Counted from the first letter of the stretch, positions 1-8,063 are shown. The stretch: DNA of 10,122 nucleotides from DASXRU01 sp039933315 (GCA_039933315.1 JBDTOI010000148.1:1-10122); one strand, 5' to 3'. A program made the numbers and translations. Notes: generated from the letters alone by a model not told the origin.

Positions 1-2
1 TC

Positions 3-1700
3 AATCGCAAGACGCATGAAAGCCGTAGCCTGCAGCCGCTGCCAAAATACAAAGAGGGTAAGCTTCGCTATAACTGGAACACGCCGATTCATGTCACCCG
101 GGATGGCGCCGTTTACCTGGGGTCGCAATTTCTTTTTCGCTCGCGCGATCACGGTCAAAGCTGGGAACGCATCTCGCCTGACTTGACCACCAACGATCCG
201 GAGAAGCAGAAGCAGGAGCAGTCAGGCGGCGTAACCATTGATAATTCCTCGGCCGAGATGCACACCACCATCTTTTCCATCGCTGAGTCGCCAAAGAACT
301 CAAACCTGATTTGGGTTGGCACCGATGATGGCAACGTCCAGGTGACCCGCGATAGCGGCAAGACCTGGAACAATGTCACGGCAAACATTCAGGGCCTGCC
401 AAAGAACGCCTGGGTAACATCAGTTGAACCAGGCCATTTTGATGAACGTACTGCCTACGCCACCTTCGACCTGCATACCTTTGGCGATATGCGGCCCTAC
501 GTTTACAAGACCAGCGATCTGGGCCAAACCTGGATCCCGGTGGTCGCGCCGGCATCCGGCGTCCGCGGCTATGCGCATGTAGTCAAAGAAGATCTGGTAA
601 ACAAGGATCTACTTTTTGTCGGCACCGAACTGGGACTCTGGATCTCTCTCGATGGCGGCAAGCAGTGGGCGCAATATACCGGCGGCGACTTTCCCAACGT
701 GGCCGTGCGCGATCTGGCAATTCATCCCCGCGACAAAGACCTGGTGATTGCCACCCACGGGCGTGGCATCTGGATCATTGACGACATCACGCCGTTGCGT
801 GTTCTGACCCCGGAAAATCTCGCGAAAGACGCCGCGTTTATCGAAGCCCGTCCCACCGTGCAGCGGCTTCCCGCGGGCGGCGGCTGGGTCAATGGCGATG
901 CCTCGTTCTCGGGCCCTAATCCCACCGAAGATGCGGTCATTACTTATTATCAGCAGAAGCGCCACATCTTTGGCGATTTGAAGATTGAGATTTTCGATCA
1001 GGACGGAAGGCTTCTTACTACAGTTCCCAGCAGCAAGCGCCGCGGCCTGAACCGCGCGACGTGGGGCATGCGTTTGAAAGCTCCGCGCGTTCCCACCGCC
1101 GCTATCGCAGCCTTTGGTGCGAGCGTTGGTCCGCGGGTCTTGCCTGGTACGTACATCGTGAAAATGACGAAAGACAAAAACGTCTACACGACCCAGTTGC
1201 AGGTCATGATGGATCCGCGGGCTAAGCACTCGCTGGAGGATCGCAAGGCGCAATTCGATCTTTCAATGAAGCTCTACAACCTGCTTGGTGACATGACCTT
1301 TGCGGTCGATAGGATTAATGGGGTGCGGCTGACGCTGGATGGCAACGCCGCAAAACTCCCGGCAAACGATCCTCTGGCCGCACGATTGCGCGCGGCATCG
1401 GCGCAGGTCAATGAGTTGCGACGAAAGATTGTGGCTACTACGGAAGGCGGCGCCATCACCGGTGAAGAGCGGCTGCGGGAAAATCTCGCCGACCTTTACG
1501 GCAACGTGATCAACTACGAGGGCCGCCCGGCCCAGACTCAGGTTGAACGTACGGAAGCGATTGCCGGCGAGTTAGCCGACGTGGTGCGGGACTTTGACGC
1601 CTGGCTGGCAAAGGAACTGGCGGGCCTTAACTCTGCGCTCTCAGGCAAACAGTTGCAGCCCATTCAACCCTTGACGAGAGATCAGTGGGAGCACAGGTAA
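3..1700 (+). CDS. Asp-box (BNR/VPS10-sortilin-like) beta-propeller protein, 5'-truncated by window edge
   Basis: The reading frame is open from base 3 and ends with TAA at 1698-1700, giving the last 565 residues of a longer protein; the true start lies upstream. Four Asp-box motifs (S/T-x-D-x-G-x-x-W) are visible at about residues 47-54, 115-122, 170-177 and 215-222 of the visible part (SRDHGQSW, TRDSGKTW, TSDLGQTW, SLDGGKQW). These are the turns of propeller blades, as in sortilin/VPS10 and BNR-repeat glycosyl-hydrolase-like families. The run around ATHGRGIWIIDDITPL closes the propeller, and the roughly 300 residues after it resemble the C-terminal region usual in large bacterial members annotated as VPS10 or glycosyl hydrolase proteins. 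Family members commonly have about 1000 residues and are exported, but a signal peptide cannot be seen here. Catalytic activity is not established for this group; a binding or scaffold role is equally possible. The family is fairly sure, the function is not. Confidence 0.85.
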   Translation, partial: NRKTHESRSLQPLPKYKEGKLRYNWNTPIHVTRDGAVYLGSQFLFRSRDHGQSWERISPDLTTNDPEKQKQEQSGGVTIDNSSAEMHTTIFSIAESPKNSNLIWVGTDDGNVQVTRDSGKTWNNVTANIQGLPKNAWVTSVEPGHFDERTAYATFDLHTFGDMRPYVYKTSDLGQTWIPVVAPASGVRGYAHVVKEDLVNKDLLFVGTELGLWISLDGGKQWAQYTGGDFPNVAVRDLAIHPRDKDLVIATHGRGIWIIDDITPLRVLTPENLAKDAAFIEARPTVQRLPAGGGWVNGDASFSGPNPTEDAVITYYQQKRHIFGDLKIEIFDQDGRLLTTVPSSKRRGLNRATWGMRLKAPRVPTAAIAAFGASVGPRVLPGTYIVKMTKDKNVYTTQLQVMMDPRAKHSLEDRKAQFDLSMKLYNLLGDMTFAVDRINGVRLTLDGNAAKLPANDPLAARLRAASAQVNELRRKIVATTEGGAITGEERLRENLADLYGNVINYEGRPAQTQVERTEAIAGELADVVRDFDAWLAKELAGLNSALSGKQLQPIQPLTRDQWEHR

Positions 1701-1843
1701 AAAGCGGATCTCTGACCTTCGAACGCCGGCCGGAGACCTAAGAAGAGAAGCGCTTGGCGGCAAGTCAGAGACTTGTCGCGCACCGCAGTTCTTCACTTTC
1801 TGGTTGTTTTGGTCTCGACACGCGAGACTGGGGTTAGGCCTTA
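1701..1843. other. convergent intergenic region with several dyads
   Basis: This gap separates two convergent genes. It holds a 10-bp stem with a 3-nt loop at 1757-1779 (core CAAGTC-AGA-GACTTG, one G-T wobble), a GC palindrome CCGGCCGG at 1726-1733, and a second 6-bp stem GTCTCG/CGAGAC at 1812-1828. TCTCTGAC at 1709-1716 can also pair with GTCAGAGA at 1764-1771. No stem is followed by a clear T-tract on either strand, so calling this a bidirectional terminator is inference; a degenerate palindromic repeat is an alternative. No gene is seen here. Confidence 0.5.
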
Positions 1844-3013
1844 TCAACCCTCGATGGTGCTGTCGGCAGTTACCGCCTTTTTTTCGTAGGCGGTGATCGT
1901 GGCAATGTTCCGCTTTTCGATCTCGCTTAAAGACGATTCACTGAACTTTGGATCGGGCTTGTACCAGTCAAAGCTGGCGAAATACTTTTGCGTCCATGGT
2001 TCCTTGAAGACCTTGCCGTGCCGCGCGTAAATCTCATCGCGCATCTGGCGCACATCTTCGACGAAAAGCCCGCTCAGCAAGCTAGCCGGTATGACCTTAG
2101 TGCCGATCTGGTTGTGTAGCTTGGTTTCATAGGCCACGATCAGTTCGACATTTAGCTTGTCACTGCCGGAGACCTGTTCGTCCCTAAACTCCTCCGAAGG
2201 TTCGTACCAGGGCTGGTTGCCGAAGTACTGCTGCAGCCATCCGGTACGAAATATTCGGCCGTGCCGGGCATAAATCTCATTACGCAACAAACGCAGCTCG
2301 TGCAGACTCAGGCCCTGAAGCATGCGCTCGGAAAGCAGCTTGTTTTCAAACAGCTCCATGTCACCCGGCGAAAGGGCTACCCGGCGAAGTTTCTTGTGCG
2401 CAGCCACGATAGTGTTCAGGTTCTTTCGCTCAATCTCGGTTAGCTGGCGGGGATCGTATTTGTCGACCGGCTTATACCAATAGCGATCGTCGAAATACGC
2501 CTGCAGCCAGGCGATGTCATCGAAACGCTTGCCGTGGATTGCTTCAACTTCGGCCGCCAGCACGGTCCACTCGCCCCCGGTATGCTGTCCCAGTTTCCGT
2601 GGCGTCAAAAGACGCGTGCGATAAAAGCGCATATCACCGGGTTCCACGCTGGTGTGCTTCCTGGCCTCCGCGTCGCGAATTACATCGAGGTTGTCGCGCT
2701 CCGTGTGATTGAGCTGCGAATTCTTAAACTCTGGTTTGGGTTTGTACCAGGATTGCCCGGTAAGATAGGACTTGATCTCGAAGTCCTTGAAGATGCGCCC
2801 GTGCCGTCCGAAGACGATGCCGCGAATGAGTTTCAAATTCTCCAGCGAAACTCCAGTAAGGTCTGCAGGTTGAATGCTTTTGCCGGCAAAATCAAAGGCC
2901 TCCCATTTGGCCATGGTCTGCTGGGCCGAGGCAGAAGTAGAGGCGACTAAGGCGATGACAACAATCGCCGCGGCGAAATAGCTTCGCGCGGCGACGGGGG
3001 ATGTTCGGAGCAT
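1844..3013 (-). CDS. secreted protein with four tandem YARHG domains
   Basis: The protein has 389 residues. The N-terminus is a classic Sec signal peptide: Arg-containing start, hydrophobic stretch at about 13-24, and ASA just before a likely cleavage at 30/31. The mature part is four copies of the YARHG module, recognisable from an (I/V)YARHG-x-(I/V)F-like core followed by WY-x-P. Cores lie near residues 66-75 (VFGRHGRIF), 157-164 (AIHGKRF, most diverged), 246-255 and 327-336 (both EIYARHG). The WY pairs are at 89-90, 179-180, 269-270 and 350-351. YARHG is an extracellular domain of unknown function found mainly in secreted or cell-surface proteins, so no activity is assigned. The ATG at 3011-3013 is preceded by GGAAAGGG about 8 nt upstream, a plausible ribosome binding site. 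It lies on the same strand as and downstream of dnaJ, with one palindromic repeat between them; whether it is co-transcribed is unknown. Confidence 0.85.
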   Translation of the reverse strand: MLRTSPVAARSYFAAAIVVIALVASTSASAQQTMAKWEAFDFAGKSIQPADLTGVSLENLKLIRGIVFGRHGRIFKDFEIKSYLTGQSWYKPKPEFKNSQLNHTERDNLDVIRDAEARKHTSVEPGDMRFYRTRLLTPRKLGQHTGGEWTVLAAEVEAIHGKRFDDIAWLQAYFDDRYWYKPVDKYDPRQLTEIERKNLNTIVAAHKKLRRVALSPGDMELFENKLLSERMLQGLSLHELRLLRNEIYARHGRIFRTGWLQQYFGNQPWYEPSEEFRDEQVSGSDKLNVELIVAYETKLHNQIGTKVIPASLLSGLFVEDVRQMRDEIYARHGKVFKEPWTQKYFASFDWYKPDPKFSESSLSEIEKRNIATITAYEKKAVTADSTIEG

Positions 3014-3064
3014 AACAAGCGCCCTTTCCAGTTAGGGGGATCTGGTGTTTCCGTTAAGAGGCAT

Positions 3065-3087
3065 CACAGACTGAAGTCTGTGCCACT
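3065..3087 (-). repeat. 23-nt palindromic REP-like repeat, copy 1 (overlaps dnaJ stop)
   Basis: On the minus strand this unit begins AGTGG and contains the dyad CACAGACTTCAGTCTGTG (7-bp stem, TTCA loop). It is identical over 23 nt to the copies at 10061-10083 and 10100-10122. Its first two bases are the last two of the dnaJ TAG stop codon. No T-tract follows on the dnaJ strand, so it is not a typical intrinsic terminator. A repetitive extragenic palindrome is the best description. Confidence 0.85.
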
Positions 3088-4207
3088 AGCCGAAGATGTC
3101 CCGCACCTTGTCCACCAGGCCTTTGTCTTCCAGATCCGTGGTCTCAATTTGTGATAACTGCTCCAGCAGTTTCCTCTGCTCGCGCGTGAGCGTGGTCGGA
3201 GTAACAACGCTGACCGCGACGAAGAGATCACCGCGGCCCCGGCCACCAAGCACCGGCATTCCCTTGCCCTTCACGCGGAACACAGTACCTGTTTGAGTTC
3301 CGGCCGGGATCTTGAGCGATTGCTCGGCATCAAGCGTTGGCACCTCAACCTCGGCGCCCAGGGCAGCCTGGCCGAAGGTGATAGGCACAGTTGAATAGAG
3401 ATTACTTCCCTGGCGCTCAAATTGTTCGTGCTCGCTGACGTGAATCACGACATAAAGATCGCCCGCGGGGCCGCCATACATTCCTGCTTCACCTTCGCCC
3501 TGAATGCGCAAGCGGGAGCCGGTTTCGACTCCGGCAGGAATCTTGACCTCCATGGTCTTTTCGTTTTCGACTCGCCCTGCGCCGCGGCATTGCGGGCATG
3601 GGGTCTTGATTACGCGGCCCGAGCCACGGCAGGTGCCGCAAGTGCGCGCGACGGAAAAGAAGCCCTGCTGGTAACGAACCTGGCCTGCCCCGGCGCATGT
3701 CTGGCAGGTTTCCGGTTCCGTTCCTGCCGCGGCTCCCGTGCCGCTGCATACGGTGCACGAATCAAGTTTGGGAATCCGTAAAGACGCTGTCATTCCCGCG
3801 GCGGCGTTGCCGAGCGTAATTTCCAGGTCGTACCGGAGATCGGCCCCACGTTGGGCCGCTGAGCGGCGCGAGCCGCCCCTACCTCCGCCGGTTCCGAACA
3901 CATCACCGAAACCAAAGAGATCTCCCAGAATGTCCTCGAGGCCACTAAATCCTGGCGCGCCCCATGATGCACCGGCCCCGCTGGAGACCCCGGCATGGCC
4001 GAATCGATCGTAGCGCTCGCGCTGTTCGCCGTCAGAGAGAATGGCGTAGGCTTCAGCTGCTTCCTTGAACCGGTCTTCGGCCTGATTGTCATCAGGGTTC
4101 TTGTCTGGATGATGCTGCCGGGCGAGGCGCCGGTAGGCACTTTTTATTTCTTGTTCGCTGGCGCCCTTCTTTAAGCCCAGCACTTCGTAATAGTCACGTT
4201 TACTCAT
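3086..4207 (-). CDS. dnaJ: co-chaperone DnaJ (Hsp40, type I)
   Basis: This 373-residue protein is full length for the family (E. coli DnaJ has 376). The J domain (about 1-70) carries the essential HPD tripeptide at 33-35, which stimulates DnaK ATPase. A Gly/Phe-rich linker follows at about 74-115. All four zinc-binding CxxCxGxG motifs are intact: 151-158, 168-175, 190-197 and 204-211, expected to bind two zinc ions. The C-terminal substrate-binding and dimerisation domains run from about 215 to 350. It acts in the cytoplasm, binding unfolded polypeptides and passing them to DnaK. It is the last gene of the hrcA-grpE-dnaK-dnaJ operon, 104 bp after dnaK; that gap contains a strong inverted repeat. 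No good Shine-Dalgarno sequence precedes the ATG at 4205-4207, but MSKRDYYEVLG is the usual DnaJ start. The intact zinc fingers exclude a CbpA-type protein. Confidence 0.98.
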   Translation of the reverse strand: MSKRDYYEVLGLKKGASEQEIKSAYRRLARQHHPDKNPDDNQAEDRFKEAAEAYAILSDGEQRERYDRFGHAGVSSGAGASWGAPGFSGLEDILGDLFGFGDVFGTGGGRGGSRRSAAQRGADLRYDLEITLGNAAAGMTASLRIPKLDSCTVCSGTGAAAGTEPETCQTCAGAGQVRYQQGFFSVARTCGTCRGSGRVIKTPCPQCRGAGRVENEKTMEVKIPAGVETGSRLRIQGEGEAGMYGGPAGDLYVVIHVSEHEQFERQGSNLYSTVPITFGQAALGAEVEVPTLDAEQSLKIPAGTQTGTVFRVKGKGMPVLGGRGRGDLFVAVSVVTPTTLTREQRKLLEQLSQIETTDLEDKGLVDKVRDIFG

Positions 4208-4250
4208 TTGATATTCAACGCTCTGCTTTTTCCCTGAGACCGCACTAGTC

Positions 4251-4296
4251 GGCGGCCATGAAACGGGGCCTCATGCCAACGCGCTTCATGGCCGCC
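4251..4296 (-). repeat. 12-bp perfect inverted repeat between dnaK and dnaJ
   Basis: GGCGGCCATGAA at 4251-4262 is the exact reverse complement of TTCATGGCCGCC at 4285-4296, with a 22-nt loop. In the dnaK-dnaJ transcript this would fold into a stable hairpin 15 nt after the dnaK stop codon. No T-tract follows in the direction of transcription, so full termination is unlikely. A partial attenuator, an mRNA-stabilising 3' end for dnaK, or a repetitive palindrome unrelated to the operon are the alternatives. Confidence 0.7.
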
Positions 4297-4311
4297 TATG
4301 AATTCTAAGTT

Positions 4312-6144
4312 TTACTGAATCTCAACTTCCTTGCTATCGGCCGCGGGCTCCATCATCGCAGTGGTCAACTGCGTTGCCAGCCGTTCCAAACCATCCAGAC
4401 CCTTGCTAATTTCGGTCGGACTATCTGAATCAATCGCAGCTTCCGCTTCACTTAACACGCGTTGGCCGATCTGCTGATCATTCGGTGACAATAACCCGCC
4501 AAACTCCAGGAAGGTCCGCTGGGTGTTCTTGATCAAGCTCTCGAGTTTATTGCGGAGGGCAATCGACTCTCTCACTTCGCGATCAGCTTCGGCCGACGTC
4601 TCGGCCTCTCTTATGAGGCGCTCAATCTCATCCGGCGAGAGGCCGGAAGTGGGGGTGATACGCATCTGTTGTTCGCGCCCGGTCGCCTTATCCTGAGCGG
4701 AAACTGAAACGATACCGTTAGCGTCCACTTCAAATGACACCTCGATTTGCGGCACGCCGCGTGGGCTGGGCGGAATCCCGACCAACTCAAACTTTCCCAG
4801 CGAGCGGTTGCCAGCGGCGACCTCGCGTTCACCCTGTAGAATGTGAATCTCCACCGACGACTGATTATCAACGACAGTGGTAAAGATCAAACTGTTCCGC
4901 AGAGGAATCGTTGAATTCCGCTCGATAATTCTCGTGAACAAGCCACCGCGCGTCTCCAATCCCAGGCTGAGTGGCAAGACATCCAACAGCACAATGTCTT
5001 TGACATCGCCGGTCAGCACGCCTCCCTGGATGGCGGCTCCCATGGCCACAACTTCGTCGGGGTTTATTTCGGCGGAGGCCTTCTTCCCAAATATCTGTTC
5101 TACCGTGCGCTCCACGATGGGCGAACGCGTCTGCCCGCCTACCAAAATCACTTTATCGACGTCGGACGGTTGCAGCTTGGCGTCTCGCAGGGCGTTTTCG
5201 CAGGGCGCTACGGTTTGCTGTACCAGGTCGCCCACGAGTTCCTCGAACTTTTCGCGGGACATCGTTCGATTGAAGTGTTTCGGTCCGGAAGCGTCGGCGG
5301 CGATGAATGGCAGGTTAATGGTCGTTTCACTTGCCGTTGACAATTCGCACTTGGCCCGTTCGGCTGCTTCTTTCAAACGCTGCAGCGCCAGCCGGTCTTT
5401 GCGCAAGTCAATCCCATTCTCGGCGGTGAACTCATCCGCCATCCAATTCATGATGCGATCATCGAAGTCTTCGCCGCCGAGGAACGTGTTGCCGGAAGTC
5501 GAAAGCACTTCGAACAAGCCGTCATTCATTTCCAGAATCGAAACGTCAAAGGTCCCGCCGCCAAGGTCGAAAACGACAATTCGCTCAGATTCCGATTTGC
5601 CCAGGCCATAAGCCAACGCTGCGGCAGTGGGCTCGTTGATGATGCGTTCCACTTGCAGGCCGGCGATTTTGCCCGCGTCCTTGGTGGCCTGTCGCTGCGT
5701 GTCGTCGAAATAGGCGGGCACAGTAATAATTGCGTCGGTGATTGCCTCGCCCAGAAAGTCTTCCGCGGCCGCCTTGAGCCTTTGCAGAAGAATGCCGGAA
5801 ATCTCGGGCGGACTATAAATGCGTCCCTGCACACTTATGCGGGCATCACCGTTTGGCGAATCAACTATCTCAAAAGGAGCTGTCTCGCGCATTCGCTCAG
5901 TTTCCTGCGCGTTGAATTTGCGACCAATTAGTCGTTTGACCGCATACACGGTGTTGGCCGCATTCGTCACCGCCTGACGCTTGGCAATTTGGCCGACCAG
6001 CTTCTCGCCCTTATCGGTAAAGCCGACGACGCTGGGCGTAGTCCTTCCGCCTTCCTTGTTGGGCACAATTTGCACAGCACCACCCTCGAGCACGGCGACG
6101 CAACAGTTTGTGGTGCCCAAATCTATTCCAATTATCTTGCCCAT
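4312..6144 (-). CDS. dnaK: chaperone DnaK (Hsp70)
   Basis: This 610-residue ATP-dependent chaperone binds exposed hydrophobic segments of unfolded proteins in the cytoplasm, cycling with DnaJ and GrpE. The nucleotide-binding domain shows signature 1 (IDLGTTN, 7-13), the catalytic lysine in AVKRLIG (K70), NEPTAA (170-175), signature 2 VFDLGGGTFDVSIL (191-204), and signature 3 VILVGGQTRSP (332-342). Interdomain signalling residues P143 and R151 are present. The linker reads LLDVLPLSLGLET (386-398), with Leu for the Thr of the common DVTPLS form. The beta substrate-binding domain follows to about 500, then a helical lid. The C-terminal tail is short and ends KEVEIQ, without the long disordered stretch and acidic EEV-type end of E. 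coli DnaK (638 residues). The residue matching the E. coli arch Met404 is Phe403. The gene starts at ATG 6142-6144, 34 nt after grpE, with a weak ribosome binding site. Confidence 0.98.
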   Translation of the reverse strand: MGKIIGIDLGTTNCCVAVLEGGAVQIVPNKEGGRTTPSVVGFTDKGEKLVGQIAKRQAVTNAANTVYAVKRLIGRKFNAQETERMRETAPFEIVDSPNGDARISVQGRIYSPPEISGILLQRLKAAAEDFLGEAITDAIITVPAYFDDTQRQATKDAGKIAGLQVERIINEPTAAALAYGLGKSESERIVVFDLGGGTFDVSILEMNDGLFEVLSTSGNTFLGGEDFDDRIMNWMADEFTAENGIDLRKDRLALQRLKEAAERAKCELSTASETTINLPFIAADASGPKHFNRTMSREKFEELVGDLVQQTVAPCENALRDAKLQPSDVDKVILVGGQTRSPIVERTVEQIFGKKASAEINPDEVVAMGAAIQGGVLTGDVKDIVLLDVLPLSLGLETRGGLFTRIIERNSTIPLRNSLIFTTVVDNQSSVEIHILQGEREVAAGNRSLGKFELVGIPPSPRGVPQIEVSFEVDANGIVSVSAQDKATGREQQMRITPTSGLSPDEIERLIREAETSAEADREVRESIALRNKLESLIKNTQRTFLEFGGLLSPNDQQIGQRVLSEAEAAIDSDSPTEISKGLDGLERLATQLTTAMMEPAADSKEVEIQ

Positions 6145-6178
6145 AAATTATTCACGCGAGAACGGTGTAGACAGTTCG

Positions 6179-6901
6179 CTAATTATTCCCACCGGTTCCA
6201 GTGGAAACTTTGACCATGGCCGGCCGCAAAAGCTTGTCGCCTAAACGATAACCGCGCACAAGTTCCTGAATAACCGTGTCGGGCTCGTACTCATCAGTTG
6301 CCTCAGTAACAACTGCTTCGTGCAAATGCGGATCGAAAGGCTCTCCCATGGCCGGAACGGCTTCGAGCCCCAGCGATTCGAGAATCTCGTTAAGTTGCTT
6401 GTTAATTAACTCGACCCCGTGGAGAAAGTGGCGGAACTCTTCAGACTCGTTGGCTTCCATCGATCGCTCAGCCTCGAGCGCCCGGCGGAGATTATCTATT
6501 ACCGGTAATAATTTGTTAACGACGTCGGCAACTACCCGGTTGTAGGCTTCGCCACGTTCACGCTCAGTTCTTTTACGATAGTTATCAAAATCGGCCTGGC
6601 GGCGGGCCAGCCGTTCCTGCGACTCGGCGAGCTCGCCCTCCACTCTCTTCAGCTCAGCTCTGGTAGCCACCAGCTCTGCCAGCATTGGTCCCGACATAAC
6701 AACGTCAGCACCACGGCGGCGGCTGCCTTCGGAACCGCTTCCTGACAAACTGTTTTCGCCGAACGAGCCTTCGTCCGCCGAATCCGCGCCGCGAAACTCG
6801 CCGTTAGATTCTTCCGGCTCGTTCGCTTCCGATTCCTCGTCTTCATCGAAGAAACGCACAGGAATGCTGCTCCATTTCTTTTCCTTCCCGTCTGGCGCCA
6901 T
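6179..6901 (-). CDS. grpE: nucleotide exchange factor GrpE
   Basis: The protein has 240 residues, against about 200 in E. coli. Residues 1-65 are a polar, very acidic, low-complexity region rich in Glu, Asp, Ser and Gly, probably disordered. Residues 75-120 form the long coiled-coil helix, with DFDNYRKR at 104-111, and LLPVIDNLRRAL at 131-142 belongs to the conserved helical part. The beta-wing head that contacts DnaK contains GEPFDPHLHEAV (186-197) and the family signature GYRLGDKLLRPAMVKV (217-232). As a dimer it releases ADP from DnaK. It lies between hrcA (55 nt upstream) and dnaK (34 nt downstream) on the same strand, consistent with one operon. The ATG at 6899-6901 is preceded only by a weak purine stretch (CGAGAAAC) that sits inside a GTTTC-GA-GAAAC dyad. 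The acidic N-terminal extension makes the upstream start plausible but not certain. Confidence 0.96.
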   Translation of the reverse strand: MAPDGKEKKWSSIPVRFFDEDEESEANEPEESNGEFRGADSADEGSFGENSLSGSGSEGSRRRGADVVMSGPMLAELVATRAELKRVEGELAESQERLARRQADFDNYRKRTERERGEAYNRVVADVVNKLLPVIDNLRRALEAERSMEANESEEFRHFLHGVELINKQLNEILESLGLEAVPAMGEPFDPHLHEAVVTEATDEYEPDTVIQELVRGYRLGDKLLRPAMVKVSTGTGGNN

Positions 6902-6956
6902 GTTTCTCGAAACTTTCGATTATTGAAGAACAGTTACCGGGGGTTGGATAAACCGT

Positions 6957-8063
6957 TTAATGGGAAGCTGTGTCCGGCGACAACGTACGTTCGATCAATC
7001 GCGCCATGTAGTTTACCACAGCCATCATACGTGCATATTCGATTCTCATGGGACCTACCACACCGAGCGTTCCGGTAGTTTCACCTTCGCCAATCCGGTA
7101 GGGCGCAGTAATCAAAGTGCAATTTCGCATCGAAGGCGTAGCGTGTTCCCGCCCGATCACCACTTGCACGCCGCCAGGGAATAATTGATCCTTCGCGACA
7201 CATTCGTTCAAGATCTTTACCAAACGCGATTTCTCTTCGAACATGCGGAAAAGCTCGCGCATGCGGGCTGCATCAGCAAAGTCCGGCTTGGCCAGCATAT
7301 TCGAAGTGCCATCGACGTAAACATCGCCGGCGGTGGAGTCTTCGTCGGCGAGACTGGTATCACAAAGCAGTATCGCATTCCGCAAAAGCTGGTCGTAGAG
7401 GGCCTTCTCTTCCCGCATCAACTCCAGGATTTCCGCTCGGATCGCCAGCAGGCTCTTGCCACGGAATTCCGCGTTCAAGTAACGCCCCGTTCGCTCCAAA
7501 TCCTCCTGGCTCAACTGTTCGTCCACATGAATGATGCGATTGCGAACGATATTTGTCGTGGAGACCAATATTACGAGAATGCGGTTATCTGCGAGTTGCA
7601 GAAACTCGATGTGCTGCAAAAGGTTTTCCGAAAGCGGAGGCCAGACTACGATGCCGACATTCTCGGAGAGGGCCGACAATAAGTGGGACGTCTTCTCCAT
7701 GAGCCGATCAGGTTCGCTCCGGGCCCCATCCGCGGCGCTCATGAGCAGTGCATCGATCGCCGATCGGTCGGAGCGCGATAACTTCGCATTCTGAAGTATG
7801 TGATCAACGTAAAAGCGATAGCCCTTGTCGGTAGGAATTCGCCCGGCCGAAGTATGGGGCTGCTCGACGAGCTCAGCTTCTTCCAACTCTCCCATAACGT
7901 TACGAATCGTGGCGGCACTCAAACCTGCCGCGTGCGCAAAGCGATCCGAAAGCACACGGGAGCCCACGGCCTCGCCGGTAATGAGGTGCTCTTTTATAAT
8001 CGCGGAGAGTACGGCTTGTCCCCGCGGGTCAAATCCAGCTTTTTTGTTTCGTTGGGCATCCAT
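6957..8063 (-). CDS. hrcA: heat-inducible transcriptional repressor HrcA
   Basis: The protein has 368 residues, slightly longer than most HrcA proteins (about 340-350). The N-terminal winged helix-turn-helix covers roughly residues 12-90, with GEAVGSRVLSD, AATIRNVMGELEEAELVEQ and the hallmark HTSAGRIPTDKGYRFYVD (70-87). The central GAF-like region and dimerisation segment follow, and the C-terminus carries GVQVVIGRE and the GTLGVVGPMRIEYARMMAVV block near the end. In known systems HrcA dimers bind the CIRCE operator and repress groE and dnaK operons; the GroEL chaperonin keeps HrcA active and heat titrates it away. It is first in the hrcA-grpE-dnaK-dnaJ operon. The ATG at 8061-8063 has AGGA (plus-strand TCCT, 8073-8076) 9 nt upstream, which supports this start. 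No consensus CIRCE is visible upstream. Confidence 0.97.
   Translation of the reverse strand: MDAQRNKKAGFDPRGQAVLSAIIKEHLITGEAVGSRVLSDRFAHAAGLSAATIRNVMGELEEAELVEQPHTSAGRIPTDKGYRFYVDHILQNAKLSRSDRSAIDALLMSAADGARSEPDRLMEKTSHLLSALSENVGIVVWPPLSENLLQHIEFLQLADNRILVILVSTTNIVRNRIIHVDEQLSQEDLERTGRYLNAEFRGKSLLAIRAEILELMREEKALYDQLLRNAILLCDTSLADEDSTAGDVYVDGTSNMLAKPDFADAARMRELFRMFEEKSRLVKILNECVAKDQLFPGGVQVVIGREHATPSMRNCTLITAPYRIGEGETTGTLGVVGPMRIEYARMMAVVNYMARLIERTLSPDTASH

Noticed and set aside
609..1253. 214-residue minus-strand open frame
   Set aside because: Antisense to the clearly coding Asp-box protein; composition is that of a shadow frame.
183..1700. Separate gene starting at TTG 183
   Set aside because: The frame is open back to base 3, and the upstream residues (NWNTPIHV..., SRDHGQSW) continue the same Asp-box family pattern, so 183 is internal.
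2534..2950. 138-residue plus-strand open frame
   Set aside because: Antisense to the YARHG protein gene, with no family features.
4877..5611. 244-residue plus-strand open frame
   Set aside because: It lies fully antisense to dnaK, has Ser/Arg-rich content with no family features, and is a codon-bias shadow.
7185..7682. 165-residue plus-strand open frame
   Set aside because: Antisense to hrcA, with no recognisable domain or ribosome binding site.
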